Source of the DNA: a virus
Direction: 5' to 3' (one strand)
IMG/VR virus record: IMGVR_UViG_3300034061_004170
Coordinates: 1 to 39,619 of that record
Length of the DNA: 39,619 nucleotides
Shown: one piece after another, positions 22,736-28,968 of the stretch
Numbering within the stretch: the stretch's first letter is position 1
Layout: each line of letters starts with the position of its first letter
Notes under the pieces: model-generated
Databases searched by the model: none
What the model was told of the DNA's origin: nothing
What the model saw: only the letters and a program-made list of their open reading frames with translations
Position numbers and translations under genes: made by a program

Positions 22736-22850
22736 TTTTCCACAGGCTGTGGATAACTTACGATGTGTGGTTAAGATCACACAAAATCCTGTCCATATTT
22801 TGAGATTTACGGCGTGGCGATTTGCTTTCTTGGATTTTTTTTGGTAAACT
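22736..22850 (+). promoter_or_regulatory. regulatory cassette 1: DnaA boxes, CRP-like site, TGTCC box, promoter
   Basis: In order: TTTTCCACA (22736-22744) and an inverted perfect DnaA box TGTGGATAA (22748-22756); TGTGG-N6-TCACA (22766-22781); TGTCC (22790-22794); promoter TTGCTT (22822-22827), 17 bases, TAAACT (22845-22850). The CRP-like site is centred about 83.5 bases before the predicted start. Confidence 0.55.
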
Positions 22851-22887
22851 TACCTAGTAAGAAAATAAAGAAAGGAAGTGGCTAACA

Positions 22888-23088
22888 ATGGCTAACTTAT
22901 TTACAATCCCTCAATTACTGGTAGGACAAAACTACCGCAGTAATTCTATCTCTGGAGAAATTATCTCAGCAGAGAAATCTCCTCAACCAATTTGGTATGG
23001 AGAAAATACAGAAGCCTATTTAGTAGGCGTTGTTTCTAATACTGGTAAGTATTCTTACCGCACTTTAGCAGTTAAGGTGGGTGAATAA
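22888..23088 (+). CDS. 66-aa small beta protein, possible member of the SH3-like trio
   Basis: LLVGQNYRSNSISGEIISAEKS, then AYLVGVVSNTGKYSYRTLAVKV, resembles the pattern VGD-x-Y-x-S-x-ATGIIKEIVP of the 55-aa protein at 26127 and the 56-aa protein at 26896. The shared layout suggests a small beta-barrel (inference). ATG 22888 follows AAAGGAAG. Confidence 0.55.
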   Translation: MANLFTIPQLLVGQNYRSNSISGEIISAEKSPQPIWYGENTEAYLVGVVSNTGKYSYRTLAVKVGE

Positions 23089-23195
23089 TGTCTGATTACC
23101 TTAACTATCAAGATGAGGTCTATACTGACCTAGTCGCTGAGTATGGCGAGGGCATAACCCTTGCCTACCGTGAGGCAAATATCAAGGAGATGTGA
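23088..23195 (+). CDS. 35-aa acidic microprotein
   Basis: The peptide starts MSDYLNYQDEVYTDLVAEYG and ends LAYREANIKEM. The ATG overlaps the upstream stop (TAATG). The end of the gene overlaps a perfect TGTGA-N6-TCACA operator. Confidence 0.6.
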   Translation: MSDYLNYQDEVYTDLVAEYGEGITLAYREANIKEM

Positions 23196-23206
23196 GGCAA
23201 CTCACA
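23191..23206 (+). promoter_or_regulatory. CRP/GlxR-type operator (perfect palindromic arms)
   Basis: TGTGA-GGCAAC-TCACA. Its centre is about 64.5 bases upstream of the start predicted from the promoter at 23227-23256. Confidence 0.6.
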
Positions 23207-23226
23207 CTCCAACACGCCCCCTATAA

Positions 23227-23256
23227 TTGGAAAATGTCAGCGATAACTGATAGAAT
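23227..23256 (+). promoter_or_regulatory. TGTCAG-type promoter of the 23.3-24.0 kb operon
   Basis: TTGGAA (23227-23232), 18 bases, TAGAAT (23251-23256). The spacer carries TGTCAG (23235-23240) and CTG, at the same 16-base distance from the -10 as the other members. Confidence 0.7.
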
Positions 23257-23289
23257 TACTACTCAAACAAAAACGAAAGGTGGTCAGAA

Positions 23290-23472
23290 ATGACTTACAC
23301 TATAAATCTAGAAACCTACAATGGTGCTACTAAAAAAATAAACCTATCCACTAAAGGTCAGGTTGCTCAATTCATAAACACTTACCCTAATACTTTACCT
23401 GTTGGCGTATCTGTAAAAGTTGCTTGTGATGTGCTTGGTATTCGTGGCACACTAAGGGGCAAACAAAAATGA
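23290..23472 (+). CDS. 60-aa hypothetical protein
   Basis: MTYTINLETYNGATKKINL, then KGQVAQFINTYPNTLPVG and a basic C-terminus (GIRGTLRGKQK). Shine-Dalgarno GAAAGG. The stop overlaps the next start (ATGA). Looks like a small alpha/beta protein; family not recognised. Confidence 0.65.
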   Translation: MTYTINLETYNGATKKINLSTKGQVAQFINTYPNTLPVGVSVKVACDVLGIRGTLRGKQK

Positions 23473-23618
23473 TAAACTCTGTTATGTCTTTTGATTGTAA
23501 TGAGTGTTCAGGTTCAGGGTTAATCTTTTGGGGAGATAACCTTGACTACAATGTAGAAAAATGCGAGTGCGAAAATTTTGCCCTTGGAACTTTATTTACT
23601 AGCGGGGAGGCTGACTAA
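23469..23618 (+). CDS. 49-aa cysteine-pair protein
   Basis: C-x2-C in FDCNECSGSG and C-x-C in EKCECEN, with a GSG turn, resembles half of a DnaJ-type zinc finger. Coupled to both neighbours through ATGA and TAATG overlaps. Confidence 0.6.
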   Translation: MINSVMSFDCNECSGSGLIFWGDNLDYNVEKCECENFALGTLFTSGEAD

Positions 23619-23827
23619 TGAAAACAATTAAACACTACATAACACTAGAAACTGAAATTCTTAACGAAAACGATATAACTGCTAAGGCTCTTTTATCTTT
23701 ACCTAAAGAAACACAACAAATTAGACTAACTGAATTAGCCTATATTGCTTTATCTGAAACAATAGAAAAAGAGTTAATAAAGTTAAATAAAAACAATTCT
23801 TTTGCTGTCTTAAAGTTGGTTAAATAA
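23618..23827 (+). CDS. 69-aa hypothetical protein
   Basis: A mostly helical, Leu-rich protein (ALLSLPKETQQIRLTELAYI, then LSETIEKELIKLNK). No motif recognised. The stop overlaps the next start by one base. Confidence 0.65.
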   Translation: MKTIKHYITLETEILNENDITAKALLSLPKETQQIRLTELAYIALSETIEKELIKLNKNNSFAVLKLVK

Positions 23828-24039
23828 TGATGACTAGAAAATCTTATATCCAAACCGCAAACATCTTAAAAGGATTTGTAGATGAAATTCCACAAAATAC
23901 TTATGAGGATTTAGTTCAAGAATTTGCTGAGTGGTTTAAATCAGATAATGAAAACTTTGACTACGCAAGATTTGAGAAGGCTTGCGGAATTGATGAAATT
24001 GGTTTAATTCCTGTTGGTTCTGAAATGTTTAAAATATAA
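23827..24039 (+). CDS. 70-aa conserved phage protein
   Basis: The pattern YEDLVQEFAEWFKSDNENFD, then YARFEKACG, is one I recognise from short uncharacterised proteins of many actino- and cyanophages. Helical, acidic, no catalytic motif. Last gene of the operon; a covarying stem-loop follows 8 bases after the stop. Confidence 0.7.
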   Translation: MMTRKSYIQTANILKGFVDEIPQNTYEDLVQEFAEWFKSDNENFDYARFEKACGIDEIGLIPVGSEMFKI

Positions 24040-24046
24040 ATAAAAA

Positions 24047-24071
24047 TCCTGGACAAGATTTAAAACTGTCC
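24047..24071 (+). ncRNA. covarying stem-loop, copy A
   Basis: TCCT, stem GGACA, loop AGATTTAAAAC, stem TGTCC. One of five copies (others end at 26342, 27145, 27812, 28993) in which TCCT and TAAAAC-type loops are kept while stem bases change in pairs. Located just after an operon end. Confidence 0.6.
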
Positions 24072-24204
24072 GAACATTTGTTCTAAAAATCCTCGGGGGG
24101 TTTTCCACAGGTTATCCACAGGCTTTACGTGTGATTAAAAACACACCCCAGATTGTCCAGATTAAGGCGTCTAATTGGATTTTGTCAGTCGTATCTGATA
24201 GGAT
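24072..24204 (+). promoter_or_regulatory. regulatory cassette 2: LexA-like palindrome, DnaA boxes, CRP-like site, TGTCC box, TGTCAG promoter
   Basis: In order: GAACATTTGTTC (24072-24083); CCTCGGGGGG (24091-24100); TTTTCCACA (24101-24109); TTATCCACA (24112-24120); TGTGA-N6-ACACA (24130-24145); TGTCC (24154-24158); TTGGAT (24175-24180), 18 bases, TAGGAT (24199-24204), with TGTCAG at 24183. The element order matches cassette 1 at 22708-22850. Confidence 0.65.
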
Positions 24205-24227
24205 AAAGATATAACGAAAGGAAACAA

Positions 24228-24392
24228 ATGGGTAAAGTAAAAGAAGCACTAATGGATATATTAGAGCATGACCTATGCTATGGCTATGGTTGGTTATATT
24301 CAGGAAATAATGTAGACTTTGATAGTGAGGCTTGCGAGTGTAATCCTTATGCTATATCCGCTGACGAACTAATGGATTGGAAACTAAACTAA
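24228..24392 (+). CDS. 54-aa hypothetical protein
   Basis: It starts GKVKEALMDILEHDLCYGYG and has a C-x-C late (EACECNPYA). ATG 24228 follows CGAAAGGA. Stop and next start overlap as TAATG. Unknown function. Confidence 0.6.
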   Translation: MGKVKEALMDILEHDLCYGYGWLYSGNNVDFDSEACECNPYAISADELMDWKLN

Positions 24393-24601
24393 TGGAATAT
24401 ACTTATTCACTTACTACTTCATATGATGGAGAGTTAATAAATACCCTGCGAGTTAGCGATATGCTAGAAGCAGTTAGTGCTTGGGATAAATGCGTGGACT
24501 ATGGCTTTGCTAAAGAATACGCAACCTATAACTTGTCTGACCCAACAGGTAAGATGTATACTAAAACTTTCTACACCAACGGAGAGGTCGTAATTAAATA
24601 A
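24392..24601 (+). CDS. 69-aa hypothetical phage protein
   Basis: The start ATG 24392 is fixed by the TAATG overlap; an in-frame upstream TTG lies inside the previous gene. The sequence YTYSLTTSYDGELINTLRVS, then DMLEAVSAWDKCVDYG, is of the kind seen in small early proteins of other phages. Beta-alpha-beta layout; no catalytic motif. Confidence 0.65.
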   Translation: MEYTYSLTTSYDGELINTLRVSDMLEAVSAWDKCVDYGFAKEYATYNLSDPTGKMYTKTFYTNGEVVIK

Positions 24602-24888
24602 TGGGAAGCATAACAGCAATAGGTTTAGCAGATACAGCGCTAGACCTAGAAACACAATTAAAGTATCACTTGCAAGGTAATCATTATCCACCAATACCAA
24701 CAATAATGGTGCAACCTTGCATTGAGGCTATTGACGCATACTATGAGGAGGATTATTCTCGTAGAATAGAACTACCAGTTGTTGATGGCTTTCAGATTAG
24801 TTGGAAGGGCAACACTTGGACTACCGCCAGCGCATTGGTATCACACGCACACCTAGAGTGGTTTATTGAACCTAGTGATGAGGAATAA
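24601..24888 (+). CDS. 95-aa conserved phage protein
   Basis: HLQGNHYPPIPTIMVQPCIEA, then a motif RRIELPVVDG and a motif ALVSHAHLEWFI, is a pattern I recall from uncharacterised actinophage early proteins (PP-x2-P near the middle, a His-rich C-terminus). Function unknown. Coupled by TAATG. Confidence 0.65.
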   Translation: MGSITAIGLADTALDLETQLKYHLQGNHYPPIPTIMVQPCIEAIDAYYEEDYSRRIELPVVDGFQISWKGNTWTTASALVSHAHLEWFIEPSDEE

Positions 24889-24889
24889 A

Positions 24890-25129
24890 ATGATTGATTT
24901 AGAAAATGATGATACCATTCAAATTGTGGACTATGTTAAAGTTGATTTACTAACTTCAGGTCAATTAGAGATTGATGATTGTATTCTAATTGGCGATGAA
25001 GTTGTGTCTATTGTAGATATAGTCTCACTACCTGATGGATATACTTTAGAAATTGTAAATGATTTTGGTGAAAGAGAAATAATTGAAGTTGGTGAATACG
25101 ACCAATTTGATTTAATGATGTTACAGTAA
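24890..25129 (+). CDS. 79-aa acidic hypothetical protein
   Basis: ATG 24890, just after GAGGA and the previous stop, is chosen over an in-frame upstream TTG. A very acidic, beta-rich sequence (IQIVDYVKVDLLTSGQLEID, then DCILIGDEVVSIVDIVSLPD) suggests a small barrel, perhaps a DNA mimic or regulatory subunit (speculative). Confidence 0.6.
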   Translation: MIDLENDDTIQIVDYVKVDLLTSGQLEIDDCILIGDEVVSIVDIVSLPDGYTLEIVNDFGEREIIEVGEYDQFDLMMLQ

Positions 25130-25133
25130 GGGG

Positions 25134-25148
25134 CGCCCCGAGGGGGCG
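25134..25148. other. GC-rich hairpin after the 24.2-25.1 kb operon
   Basis: CGCCCC-GAG-GGGGCG, 6 bp with a 3-base loop and only ATTTG after it, so at best a weak terminator. Related CCYCGRGG strings occur at 22727, 24091, 27171 and 27822. Confidence 0.5.
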
Positions 25149-25178
25149 ATTTGTCCGATTTGTACTAATTAAGGGGAG

Positions 25179-25207
25179 TTGATATTTTTCCCATATTATG
25201 CTAGAAT
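25179..25207 (+). promoter_or_regulatory. promoter for a leaderless Gp88-like gene
   Basis: TTGATA (25179-25184), 17 bases, TAGAAT (25202-25207), then six bases to the ATG. The spacer begins TTTTTCCCAT, as in the promoter at 29151. A TGTCC box and TTTGTACTAATTAAG lie upstream at 25152-25173. Confidence 0.7.
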
Positions 25208-25213
25208 TTTTAT

Positions 25214-25942
25214 ATGACTACACCACAATTAAAAAGATCTAATGATAGAAAGGTTGCTAATCTTGTTACAAAAAATGGAAAGCAAGCCGCAATTGCCAAC
25301 ACCTTTGGATTACCTGCTGGAAAAAATTTCTCGTGCCCTGGTGCCACTAGTGTTTGTGAAAGCGTTTGCTACGCAGGAAGACTTGAAAAACTCTACAAAG
25401 CGGTAAAGGCTAATCTACTACACAATTGGGAATTACTTAAAGACGCAGATCAAAAAACTATGGAGGTTTTGTTATCTGCAATGATTGATGAATTTGTTAT
25501 TGATTGTAATAAAAAGAATGCACCTAAGTTATTTCGTATTCACTGGGATGGGGATTTCTTCTCTGATACCTATACCAACGCATGGCGCAATGTAATAACT
25601 AATTATCCTGATATACAGTTTTGGGTATACACTAGAGTGGAGGCTGCAGCCTTAATGCTTAAGGGTATACCTAATTTATCTTTATACTATTCTACAGATA
25701 GTGAGAATAAGCAGATAGGTGTTAGTCTTAAGAAAGATCATGGGATACGTCTTGCATACCTTGCCAAAAATTTTGCAATTGGGCAGGCAGATATGAAAGA
25801 GTTATTCAACCGCCCTGGTGCTAGGTGTCCTGAGAATCTAAAGGCTATCCCCCTTATCTCAAATGCTGGAAGCGCTTGCGTTTCATGCTCACTTTGTATA
25901 TACTCTAAGAGCGATGTCGTATTCTCATCATCTAAAAAGTAG
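25214..25942 (+). CDS. Gp88-like protein with Cys clusters (242 aa)
   Basis: It resembles the mycobacteriophage family I know as gene product 88. Visible: CPGATSVCESVCYAG (Cys41, Cys48, Cys52, the CX6CX3C cluster), FRIHWDGDFFSDTY near 107-120, and a C-terminal cluster Cys205, Cys222, Cys225, Cys228 (ACVSCSLC). Two cysteine clusters suggest Fe-S or zinc binding, perhaps radical-SAM-like chemistry, but no substrate is known. The ATG sits 6 bases after the -10 and there is no Shine-Dalgarno sequence, so the mRNA is probably leaderless. Confidence 0.75.
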   Translation: MTTPQLKRSNDRKVANLVTKNGKQAAIANTFGLPAGKNFSCPGATSVCESVCYAGRLEKLYKAVKANLLHNWELLKDADQKTMEVLLSAMIDEFVIDCNKKNAPKLFRIHWDGDFFSDTYTNAWRNVITNYPDIQFWVYTRVEAAALMLKGIPNLSLYYSTDSENKQIGVSLKKDHGIRLAYLAKNFAIGQADMKELFNRPGARCPENLKAIPLISNAGSACVSCSLCIYSKSDVVFSSSKK

Positions 25943-25949
25943 GAGATAT

Positions 25950-26015
25950 ATGGGTGAAATCCTTGTATTATTCTTTATATTATTATACATAATGTTTGCG
26001 GGTATGGGGCATTAA
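25950..26015 (+). CDS. 21-aa single-span membrane peptide
   Basis: MGEILVLFFILLYIMFAGMG is almost wholly hydrophobic. A strong TAGGAGAT site precedes it and it follows the Gp88-like gene by 7 bases, so it is probably translated from that mRNA. Confidence 0.55.
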   Translation: MGEILVLFFILLYIMFAGMGH

Positions 26016-26031
26016 TGTGATGTATCTCACA
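26016..26031 (+). promoter_or_regulatory. CRP/GlxR-type operator (perfect arms)
   Basis: TGTGA-TGTATC-TCACA, centred about 74.5 bases before the start predicted from the promoter at 26063-26091. A flanking ATCTCA-x-TGAGA inverted repeat is shared with the 27183 site. Confidence 0.65.
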
Positions 26032-26062
26032 TCTCAAATAGTGAGATTATTAGAAATATAAC

Positions 26063-26091
26063 TTGTATTTTTAGCCAAAAAATGTTAGACT
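26063..26091 (+). promoter_or_regulatory. promoter of the 55-aa SH3-like gene
   Basis: TTGTAT (26063-26068), 17 bases, TAGACT (26086-26091). The leader carries AAGGAG before the ATG. Confidence 0.65.
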
Positions 26092-26126
26092 TATACAGTA
26101 AGCAAAAACCAACAAGAAGGAGAAAC

Positions 26127-26294
26127 ATGTCAGTAGCAAACGCAATATACAAAGTAGGGGACACCTACACAAGCCAAAAGTCCAAAGCAACAGGCATTAT
26201 CAAAGAAATTGTGCCACAAGCCAATGGTAATGTTCGTGTTAAGTTAGATGTTGCTGGCGCAACACGCTGGACTACTTGGACAGCAAAGTCATAA
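26127..26294 (+). CDS. 55-aa small beta protein (SH3-like family)
   Basis: ATG 26127 follows AAGGAG. The sequence IYKVGDTYTSQKSKATGIIK, then EIVPQANGNVRVKLDVAG, pairs with the 56-aa protein at 26896 (YQLGDLFTTSKTGVTGRIVK). About 55 residues, basic, no cysteine: probably a five-strand barrel, a common nucleic-acid- or RNA-polymerase-binding fold. Followed by a paired stem-loop element also found after its paralog. Confidence 0.65.
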   Translation: MSVANAIYKVGDTYTSQKSKATGIIKEIVPQANGNVRVKLDVAGATRWTTWTAKS

Positions 26295-26296
26295 TC

Positions 26297-26342
26297 TTAG
26301 CCTAGTGGCTAAATGTCCTGAGCATGACTACTAAAACTGCTC
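26297..26342 (+). ncRNA. two-hairpin element including covarying stem-loop copy B
   Basis: TTAGCC-TAGT-GGCTAA (26297-26312), then TCCT, GAGCA (26320-26324), loop TGACTACTAAAAC, TGCTC (26338-26342). The same two-hairpin order follows the paralogous gene at 27084-27145. Confidence 0.6.
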
Positions 26343-26390
26343 AATTTAATACCCCCATCAAACCCACCAACAGAAACGGAAACCATCACA

Positions 26391-26813
26391 ATGGCAAGAA
26401 CTAAACCTATCAGCGTTAAAATCGCTACTGCTAAGGTTATTACAGCCTTAGAAAACAGGTTAGCAGAACTAGAGGCTAACTATAAAACACAAGACGAAAA
26501 CGAAGCAAAGTATCAAGCCTCACTAGACGCTTGGAAAAAAGAAATGTTTGCTTTTGCTATCGCTAATGTTGATAAGGCAGAAAACCTTAGAACTAACTTC
26601 CGCCAATGGACAGGAAATCTTAATGTAGATTTTGACCTAACAGTTAAGGAAGGGCAGTTCCCTGCTGAGCCTGAGCGTAAGTTTGAGCAACTTCATGCTC
26701 ATACCTATCGTGAGCAGAAAGAGGAAATGGAAAACGCTATCCGTATCCTTAAAATGACAGATGAGGAAACAGTTAGCACTAGCACATATAACGCTATTGC
26801 TCGTTATCTCTAA
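26391..26813 (+). CDS. 140-aa coiled-coil-like early protein
   Basis: Mainly helical and charged (VITALENRLAELEANYK, then a motif YREQKEEMENAIRILK), with a central short beta part (WTGNLNVDFDLTVKEG). No catalytic motif recognised. The ribosome site is weak (ACGGAAACC). No promoter was found in the 100 bases before it, so it may depend on the 26063 promoter. Confidence 0.65.
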   Translation: MARTKPISVKIATAKVITALENRLAELEANYKTQDENEAKYQASLDAWKKEMFAFAIANVDKAENLRTNFRQWTGNLNVDFDLTVKEGQFPAEPERKFEQLHAHTYREQKEEMENAIRILKMTDEETVSTSTYNAIARYL

Positions 26814-26820
26814 TAGTATT

Positions 26821-26859
26821 GGGGGGGTTCTTGACTTGCCCCCCCAAAAATGTTATACT
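26821..26859 (+). promoter_or_regulatory. G7/C7 hairpin enclosing a promoter -35
   Basis: GGGGGGG (26821-26827) pairs with CCCCCCC (26839-26845). The 11-base loop contains TTGACT (26831-26836), the -35 of a promoter with 17-base spacing to TATACT (26854-26859). GTTATA-CTTAA-TATAAC (26852-26868) overlaps the -10. Confidence 0.65.
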
Positions 26860-26895
26860 TAATATAACAAACCACCACAACAGAAAAGGAAAATC

Positions 26896-27066
26896 ATGAC
26901 ACTAGGCGGATACACATACCAACTAGGTGATTTATTCACCACCAGTAAAACAGGCGTTACAGGTAGAATTGTAAAGTTCGCACCTATTAACTCTAAACTT
27001 ACTAGAGTATCCTTACAGTTAGCAAACGGCTCTCGTCGTCTTGCTATGGTAAGCACAACTAAATAA
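26896..27066 (+). CDS. 56-aa small beta protein (SH3-like family)
   Basis: MTLGGYTYQLGDLFTTSKTG, then VTGRIVKFAP and VSLQLANGSRRLAMVS, is a paralog of the 26127 product. AAAAGGA precedes ATG 26896. It has its own promoter. Confidence 0.65.
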   Translation: MTLGGYTYQLGDLFTTSKTGVTGRIVKFAPINSKLTRVSLQLANGSRRLAMVSTTK

Positions 27067-27083
27067 TTTATCTCTGATAAGCA

Positions 27084-27145
27084 CTTGGCTTAATTGCTAA
27101 GTTATTCCTGAGATAAGACACCTGAGCATGTGTTCTAAACTGCTC
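27084..27145 (+). ncRNA. two-hairpin element including covarying stem-loop copy C
   Basis: CTTGGC-TTAATT-GCTAAG (27084-27101), then CCT, GAGCA (27124-27128), loop TGTGTTCTAAAC, TGCTC (27141-27145). It follows the 56-aa gene as copy B follows its paralog. Confidence 0.6.
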
Positions 27146-27170
27146 ATCTTTTAATTGCCCCTGCAAAAAT

Positions 27171-27259
27171 CCCCCGAGGGGGCGTGATCTAAATCACATC
27201 TCATTATGTGAGACTAATTAAGAACTGCATTTGCATTTCCACAACCTTGATGATATTAT
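27171..27259 (+). promoter_or_regulatory. regulatory cassette 3: CCCCCGAGGGGG hairpin, CRP-like operator, promoter
   Basis: CCCCC-GA-GGGGG (27171-27182) is followed at once by CGTGA-TCTAAA-TCACA (27183-27198), then TTGCAT (27231-27236), 17 bases, TATTAT (27254-27259). The operator centre is about 75.5 bases before the predicted start. Confidence 0.6.
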
Positions 27260-27283
27260 TGTATTAACAGAAAAGGAACCCCT

Positions 27284-27745
27284 ATGAGCGATGTACTAAC
27301 CCAAGATCAACTATCCGTACCGTATAACCCCAACCTACTTGTTACGTACAAGTATGTAAGTGAAACCTTACCATCTGATGTTCCAACATTTATGACTGAT
27401 AAGGTTACTGAGATTGAATACGAGTTACACAGAGCAAGATCATACGCTGACGCAGCACATGAGCGTCGTAAAGACATTGCGTGGCTTGAAGATCAGATCA
27501 GTGAATGGTATAACCCTAACTATGATAAAGAGGATGTGCTAAGAGAATTAGCAAACCACTTTAATATTAATCCTACTAAGCAGGTTAGTGTTTATGGAAC
27601 TGTTTCATTCAGCGGTACAGTTAATGTTCCAGTAGCAGAACTTGAAGACTTTGATCTAAGCAATGTAACGATTGATGTTGAACTAAGTTCATATGACTAT
27701 GAGGCGGACCTAACCGTAGACGACGTCTCACTGGAAGAGAACTAA
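27284..27745 (+). CDS. 153-aa hypothetical early protein
   Basis: The N-terminal half is helical with EYELHRARSYADAAHERRKD and a motif IAWLEDQISEWY. The C-terminal half is acidic beta sequence (VSVYGTVSFSGTVNVPVAEL). No cysteine. The Shine-Dalgarno sequence AAAAGGA fits ATG 27284. Family not recognised. Confidence 0.65.
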   Translation: MSDVLTQDQLSVPYNPNLLVTYKYVSETLPSDVPTFMTDKVTEIEYELHRARSYADAAHERRKDIAWLEDQISEWYNPNYDKEDVLRELANHFNINPTKQVSVYGTVSFSGTVNVPVAELEDFDLSNVTIDVELSSYDYEADLTVDDVSLEEN

Positions 27746-27787
27746 GCGCTGCAGGTACCGTTTAAATTTGATAGGGGGCTATCAACA

Positions 27788-27812
27788 TCCTGGCCATGAT
27801 GTAAAACTGGCC
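27788..27812 (+). ncRNA. covarying stem-loop, copy D
   Basis: TCCT, GGCCA (27792-27796), loop TGATGTAAAAC, TGGCC (27808-27812), then CACAAAAATCCTCGGGGGG. The middle stem pair is C-G here, A-T in copy A and G-C in B, C and E. Confidence 0.6.
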
Positions 27813-27838
27813 CACAAAAATCCTCGGGGGGCCTGAAA

Positions 27839-27917
27839 TGTCCGTTTTGTACCAATTAAGAAGATTAAACCATTTTTCCCAATCCTAGTTGACATTGTCA
27901 GTCCTGACTGCTAAACT
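27839..27917 (+). promoter_or_regulatory. TGTCC box and TGTCAG-type promoter of the DUF932 gene
   Basis: TGTCCGTTTTGTACCAATTAAG-type repeat (27839-27860), a TTTTTCCCA string, then TTGACA (27889-27894), 17 bases, TAAACT (27912-27917). TGTCAG at 27896 and CTG occupy the spacer. Confidence 0.7.
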
Positions 27918-27943
27918 TAGTTAAAACAACCGAAAGGATAAAA

Positions 27944-28960
27944 ATGGCTCATGATTTAGAAACTCAAAATGGCGTAGCAAGTTTTGCATCATTTAGAGAG
28001 CCTGCATGGCACAATCTTGGTACTGTATTTGATACTGAGAAAAATACAAGTGAAATGCTTGTTGCTGCTAATCTTAATAATTGGAATGTTAGACTAGAGG
28101 ATTTAGAAATCCCATCTAGTTTAGTATCTGACAAACAATATCAATATGTTGTTCGTACAAATCCTACTGATAAATCTCAAACTGATGTTTTGGGAATTGT
28201 TGGTCAGCGTTACGTTCCACTACAAAATGAGGATTTATTCGCATTTGGCGATAACATTCTTGATGGTGGTGGGCGTTGGGAAACCGCTGGTTCAATTAGT
28301 GGTGGGCGTGTAGTATTTGGCTCTCTTGCATTAGAGCGTGAAACTGTGTTAGACCCTAATGGCGTGGCAGATGTTGTAAAAACTTATTTACTCATCAACA
28401 CATCACATGATGGTTCTATTGCAATTCAAGCAAGCATAACACCTGTTCGTGTTGTGTGCGCTAATACTCTTAATGTTGCACTCAATCGTACTAAGAAAAA
28501 AGATGGCGTAAAGCAATCTTTCAAAATCCGTCATACCCAAACCGCTGAGGGCAAAATTGCAGTTGCTCGTCAGGCACTAGGCATGGCTAATTCTTACATG
28601 GACGAATTTGATAAGATGGCTCATGCTATGATACAAAAAGAAATATCAGCGAAAGACTTCAATGATATTATTCTTGCTGCTTATCCTAAGCCTGATAAAG
28701 ATACTAAGGGTGCAGTAAAGAAATGGGAAAACAAGGTAGATATGATTAACGATATCTATACTGGTGAGTTTAACGGAATGATTAGTGGAAATGCTTGGGG
28801 TGCGTTCAATGCACTAACTGAGCGTTTAGACTGGTATCGTTCTGCTCGTAGTGCAAATGGCGAAAGCATGTTTGCTGCTGCTTCTGGATTTGACCCTGCT
28901 ACTAATGCAGAAAAAAATCGTTTGCTAAGTATTGTTCAAAATACTTTACAAATAGTTTAA
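27944..28960 (+). CDS. DUF932 phage/plasmid-like protein (338 aa)
   Basis: It matches the family I know as DUF932 (phage/plasmid-like TIGR03299): FASFREPAWHNLGTVFD near the start, YQYVVRTNPTDK, LGIVGQRYVPLQNEDLFAFG (about 85-104), a motif SHDGSIAIQASITPVRVVC, NTLNVAL and a motif FKIRHTQTAEGKI. Length is typical. The family is common near replication and anti-defence genes of phages and plasmids, but its biochemical function is unknown to me. Shine-Dalgarno GAAAGGA supports the start. Confidence 0.85.
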   Translation: MAHDLETQNGVASFASFREPAWHNLGTVFDTEKNTSEMLVAANLNNWNVRLEDLEIPSSLVSDKQYQYVVRTNPTDKSQTDVLGIVGQRYVPLQNEDLFAFGDNILDGGGRWETAGSISGGRVVFGSLALERETVLDPNGVADVVKTYLLINTSHDGSIAIQASITPVRVVCANTLNVALNRTKKKDGVKQSFKIRHTQTAEGKIAVARQALGMANSYMDEFDKMAHAMIQKEISAKDFNDIILAAYPKPDKDTKGAVKKWENKVDMINDIYTGEFNGMISGNAWGAFNALTERLDWYRSARSANGESMFAAASGFDPATNAEKNRLLSIVQNTLQIV

Positions 28961-28968
28961 CAATAAAA

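Noticed and set aside
21551-24120. CRISPR array or transposon ends
   Set aside because: Repeats are only two tandem units plus scattered operator-type sites, with no spacer regularity, no cas genes, no transposase and no terminal inverted repeats.
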